Assembly (NCBI RefSeq): GCF_016862435.1
Contig: NZ_BOMY01000008.1
Coordinates: 168,933-232,932, forward strand
Reading direction: 5' to 3'
Length of the DNA stretch: 64,000 bases
Source of the DNA: Paractinoplanes tereljensis
Lineage (GTDB): Bacteria > Actinomycetota > Actinomycetes > Mycobacteriales > Micromonosporaceae
The position numbers and the translations under genes are program-made. The notes beneath the pieces are model-generated. The model was not told the origin of the DNA. It worked only from the letters and a program-made list of their open reading frames with translations, and made no database searches. Positions 62,884-64,000 of the stretch are shown here, in pieces; the stretch's first letter is position 1; each line of letters begins with the position of its first letter.

Positions 62884-63957
62884 GTGAACCTGCCCAAAAT
62901 CAAGCTTCGGCGCTCCGCGACAGTGGTTGGCGGAGCCTTCCTCGGCCTCACCAGCATCGCGGCCTTCGCCGCCCCCGCGCTGGCCTGCCACACCCCGATC
63001 TCGCCGGCCAGCACGTGCGTGAACACCGACGGCTCCTGGGAGGTCGTCTGGTCGGTCTCGAACAGCGAGCGGGATCTGCCCGGCACCGTCACCAAGGTCA
63101 CCGTGACGCCGACCAGCTCGACGGTCACCGGCATCGTGGTCGGCGCGACCGTTCCGAAGAGCCGGGACGGCGTGCTCACCGGCAGCCAGACCGGACTGTC
63201 GAAGAACGACAAGTCCGCCACGATCCAGGTGCAGACCAAGTGGGAGACCGGCCGCGAGGGCTTCGTGAGCCAGTCCGACGGCACGGCCTACAAGCCGTCC
63301 GGCAAGCACGCCAAGAAGTGCCAGCCGCACACCACCACGCCGCCGACGACGACGCCGACCACCGCGCCGACGACCGCGCCGACCACGGCCCCCACCACCG
63401 CGCCGACGACTGCTCCGACCACGGCGCCGACCACCGCGCCGACGACGCAGCCGACGACCACGGCCCCGACCACCGAGCCGACGACGGCGCCGACCACCAG
63501 CGCGCCGACCACCACGCCGGCCGGTAGCCCGACGCCGAGCACCACCGAGACCCCCACCCCGGCGAAAGAGCCGCAGTTCGTCTACGACAACAGCTGCGAC
63601 ACCTTCACCGTCGGCCTCGAGGTCCCGAAGGACTGGCCCGAGTCGATCACCGTGACCTTCAAGCCGTCCACCGGCGACTCGAAGACCATCACCGTCAAGG
63701 CCGGCGAGACCGGCACTGTCGACTTCCCGGCCTCCGAGGGCCTGACCGTCACGGCGACCCCGAAGGGCTACGAGGACGAGGCCGCCACGGTCGCGTACGA
63801 GACCCCGGCCGACTGTGACTCCGAGGGCTCGGGTGGCGGCCTGCCCGTCACCGGTGCCGCCGCGGGTGGCATCGCCGCCGGTGCCGCCGGCCTGCTGGCC
63901 GTCGGTGGTGGCCTGTTCTTCATGGCCCGCCGCCGCAAGGTTCGCTTCACCGCCTGA
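62884..63957 (+). CDS. LPXTG-anchored surface protein with Pro-Thr-rich stalk
   Basis: 357 residues. Signal peptide ends APALA before CHTP. An N-terminal Cys-containing domain of about 115 residues, a stalk of PTTA repeats (about residues 154-220), a second domain (DNSCDTFTVGLEVPKDWPES to TPADCDSE), then the sortase motif LPVTG at 320-324, a hydrophobic helix and RRRKVRFTA. It would be linked to peptidoglycan by a class E/F-like sortase. GTG 62884 is preceded by AGGAG 5 nt upstream; an upstream ATG is not needed. Confidence 0.88.
   Translation: MNLPKIKLRRSATVVGGAFLGLTSIAAFAAPALACHTPISPASTCVNTDGSWEVVWSVSNSERDLPGTVTKVTVTPTSSTVTGIVVGATVPKSRDGVLTGSQTGLSKNDKSATIQVQTKWETGREGFVSQSDGTAYKPSGKHAKKCQPHTTTPPTTTPTTAPTTAPTTAPTTAPTTAPTTAPTTAPTTQPTTTAPTTEPTTAPTTSAPTTTPAGSPTPSTTETPTPAKEPQFVYDNSCDTFTVGLEVPKDWPESITVTFKPSTGDSKTITVKAGETGTVDFPASEGLTVTATPKGYEDEAATVAYETPADCDSEGSGGGLPVTGAAAGGIAAGAAGLLAVGGGLFFMARRRKVRFTA
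63331..63540 (+). repeat. 12-bp tandem repeats coding the PTTA stalk
   Basis: Near-identical 12-nt units such as CCGACCACCGCG repeat in frame, giving Pro-Thr-Thr-Ala and variants (PTTQ, PTTE). The period is a multiple of three, so unit gain or loss keeps the frame and would change stalk length. Confidence 0.85.
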
Positions 63958-64000
63958 TCGCTGATCTGAATAACAGAAAGGCGCGCTGACCCCTGGGGGT

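Noticed and set aside
63331..63540. Regular 12-bp repeats as a CRISPR array
   Set aside because: The units are in frame inside a surface protein, there are no spacers and no cas genes.

Overview
The window is chromosomal DNA of a high-GC Gram-positive bacterium, most likely a Micromonosporaceae member close to Actinoplanes. The evidence is very high GC, many GTG starts, GTGA/ATGA stop-start overlaps, a DUF2469 gene after rnhB, a ProRS of the type that ends in Tyr, and the actinobacterial housekeeping order rnhB-lepB-rplS-trmD-rimM-KH-rpsP-ffh ... glnD-glnB-amtB-ftsY-smc-mutM-rnc-plsX-rpmF-coaD-rsmD. The genus is inferred from gene content, not proven.

Layout. 0-1 kb: tail of a PLP aminotransferase and a convergent M23-like gene, with two consensus DnaA boxes just upstream of the latter. 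1-7 kb (minus strand): Nudix, RNase HII, DUF2469, two tandem signal peptidases, and the L19/TrmD/RimM/KH/S16 ribosome operon. 7-13 kb: proS-DUF402, an ECF sigma factor with a membrane beta-propeller partner, an amidohydrolase, a Uma2 gene with a 48-codon Uma2 remnant coupled to it, then ffh and a small membrane protein.

15.3-39.1 kb is a cell-surface glycan island lying between ffh and glnD. It holds a Stealth phosphotransferase, a UDP-sugar dehydrogenase, GtrA and a DPM-type glycosyltransferase, an acyltransferase-SGNH protein, a secreted CAP protein, and five pairs of paralogues: polytopic membrane proteins M1/M2, two-domain GT-B proteins G1/G2, coiled-coil proteins C1/C2, membrane-anchored methyltransferase-like proteins T1/T2, and GT-A plus GT-B-like fusions D1/D2. 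Several members are coupled by overlapping codons, and G2 and T2 look catalytically degenerate. A 928-bp gene-free stretch (18405-19332) inside the island carries nested long inverted repeats and short tandem repeats.

39-48 kb: the nitrogen-control operon amtB-glnB-glnD with a GlnR-like box, a phosphotransferase gene, ftsY, a PhoD-like phosphatase, a DinB protein and a HAD hydrolase. 48-52 kb: smc, preceded by a small coiled-coil gene with a clear intrinsic terminator. 52.9-56.3 kb: a coupled three-gene operon (PelF-like glycosyltransferase, about 12-TM membrane protein, Spherulin-4-like protein) that resembles a minimal Pel-type exopolysaccharide locus. 56-62.5 kb: mutM, a PIG-V-like mannosyltransferase, rnc, plsX, rpmF, yceD, a DivIVA-like gene, coaD and rsmD. 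62.9-64 kb: an LPXTG surface protein with a Pro-Thr-Thr-Ala repeat stalk behind a structured leader.
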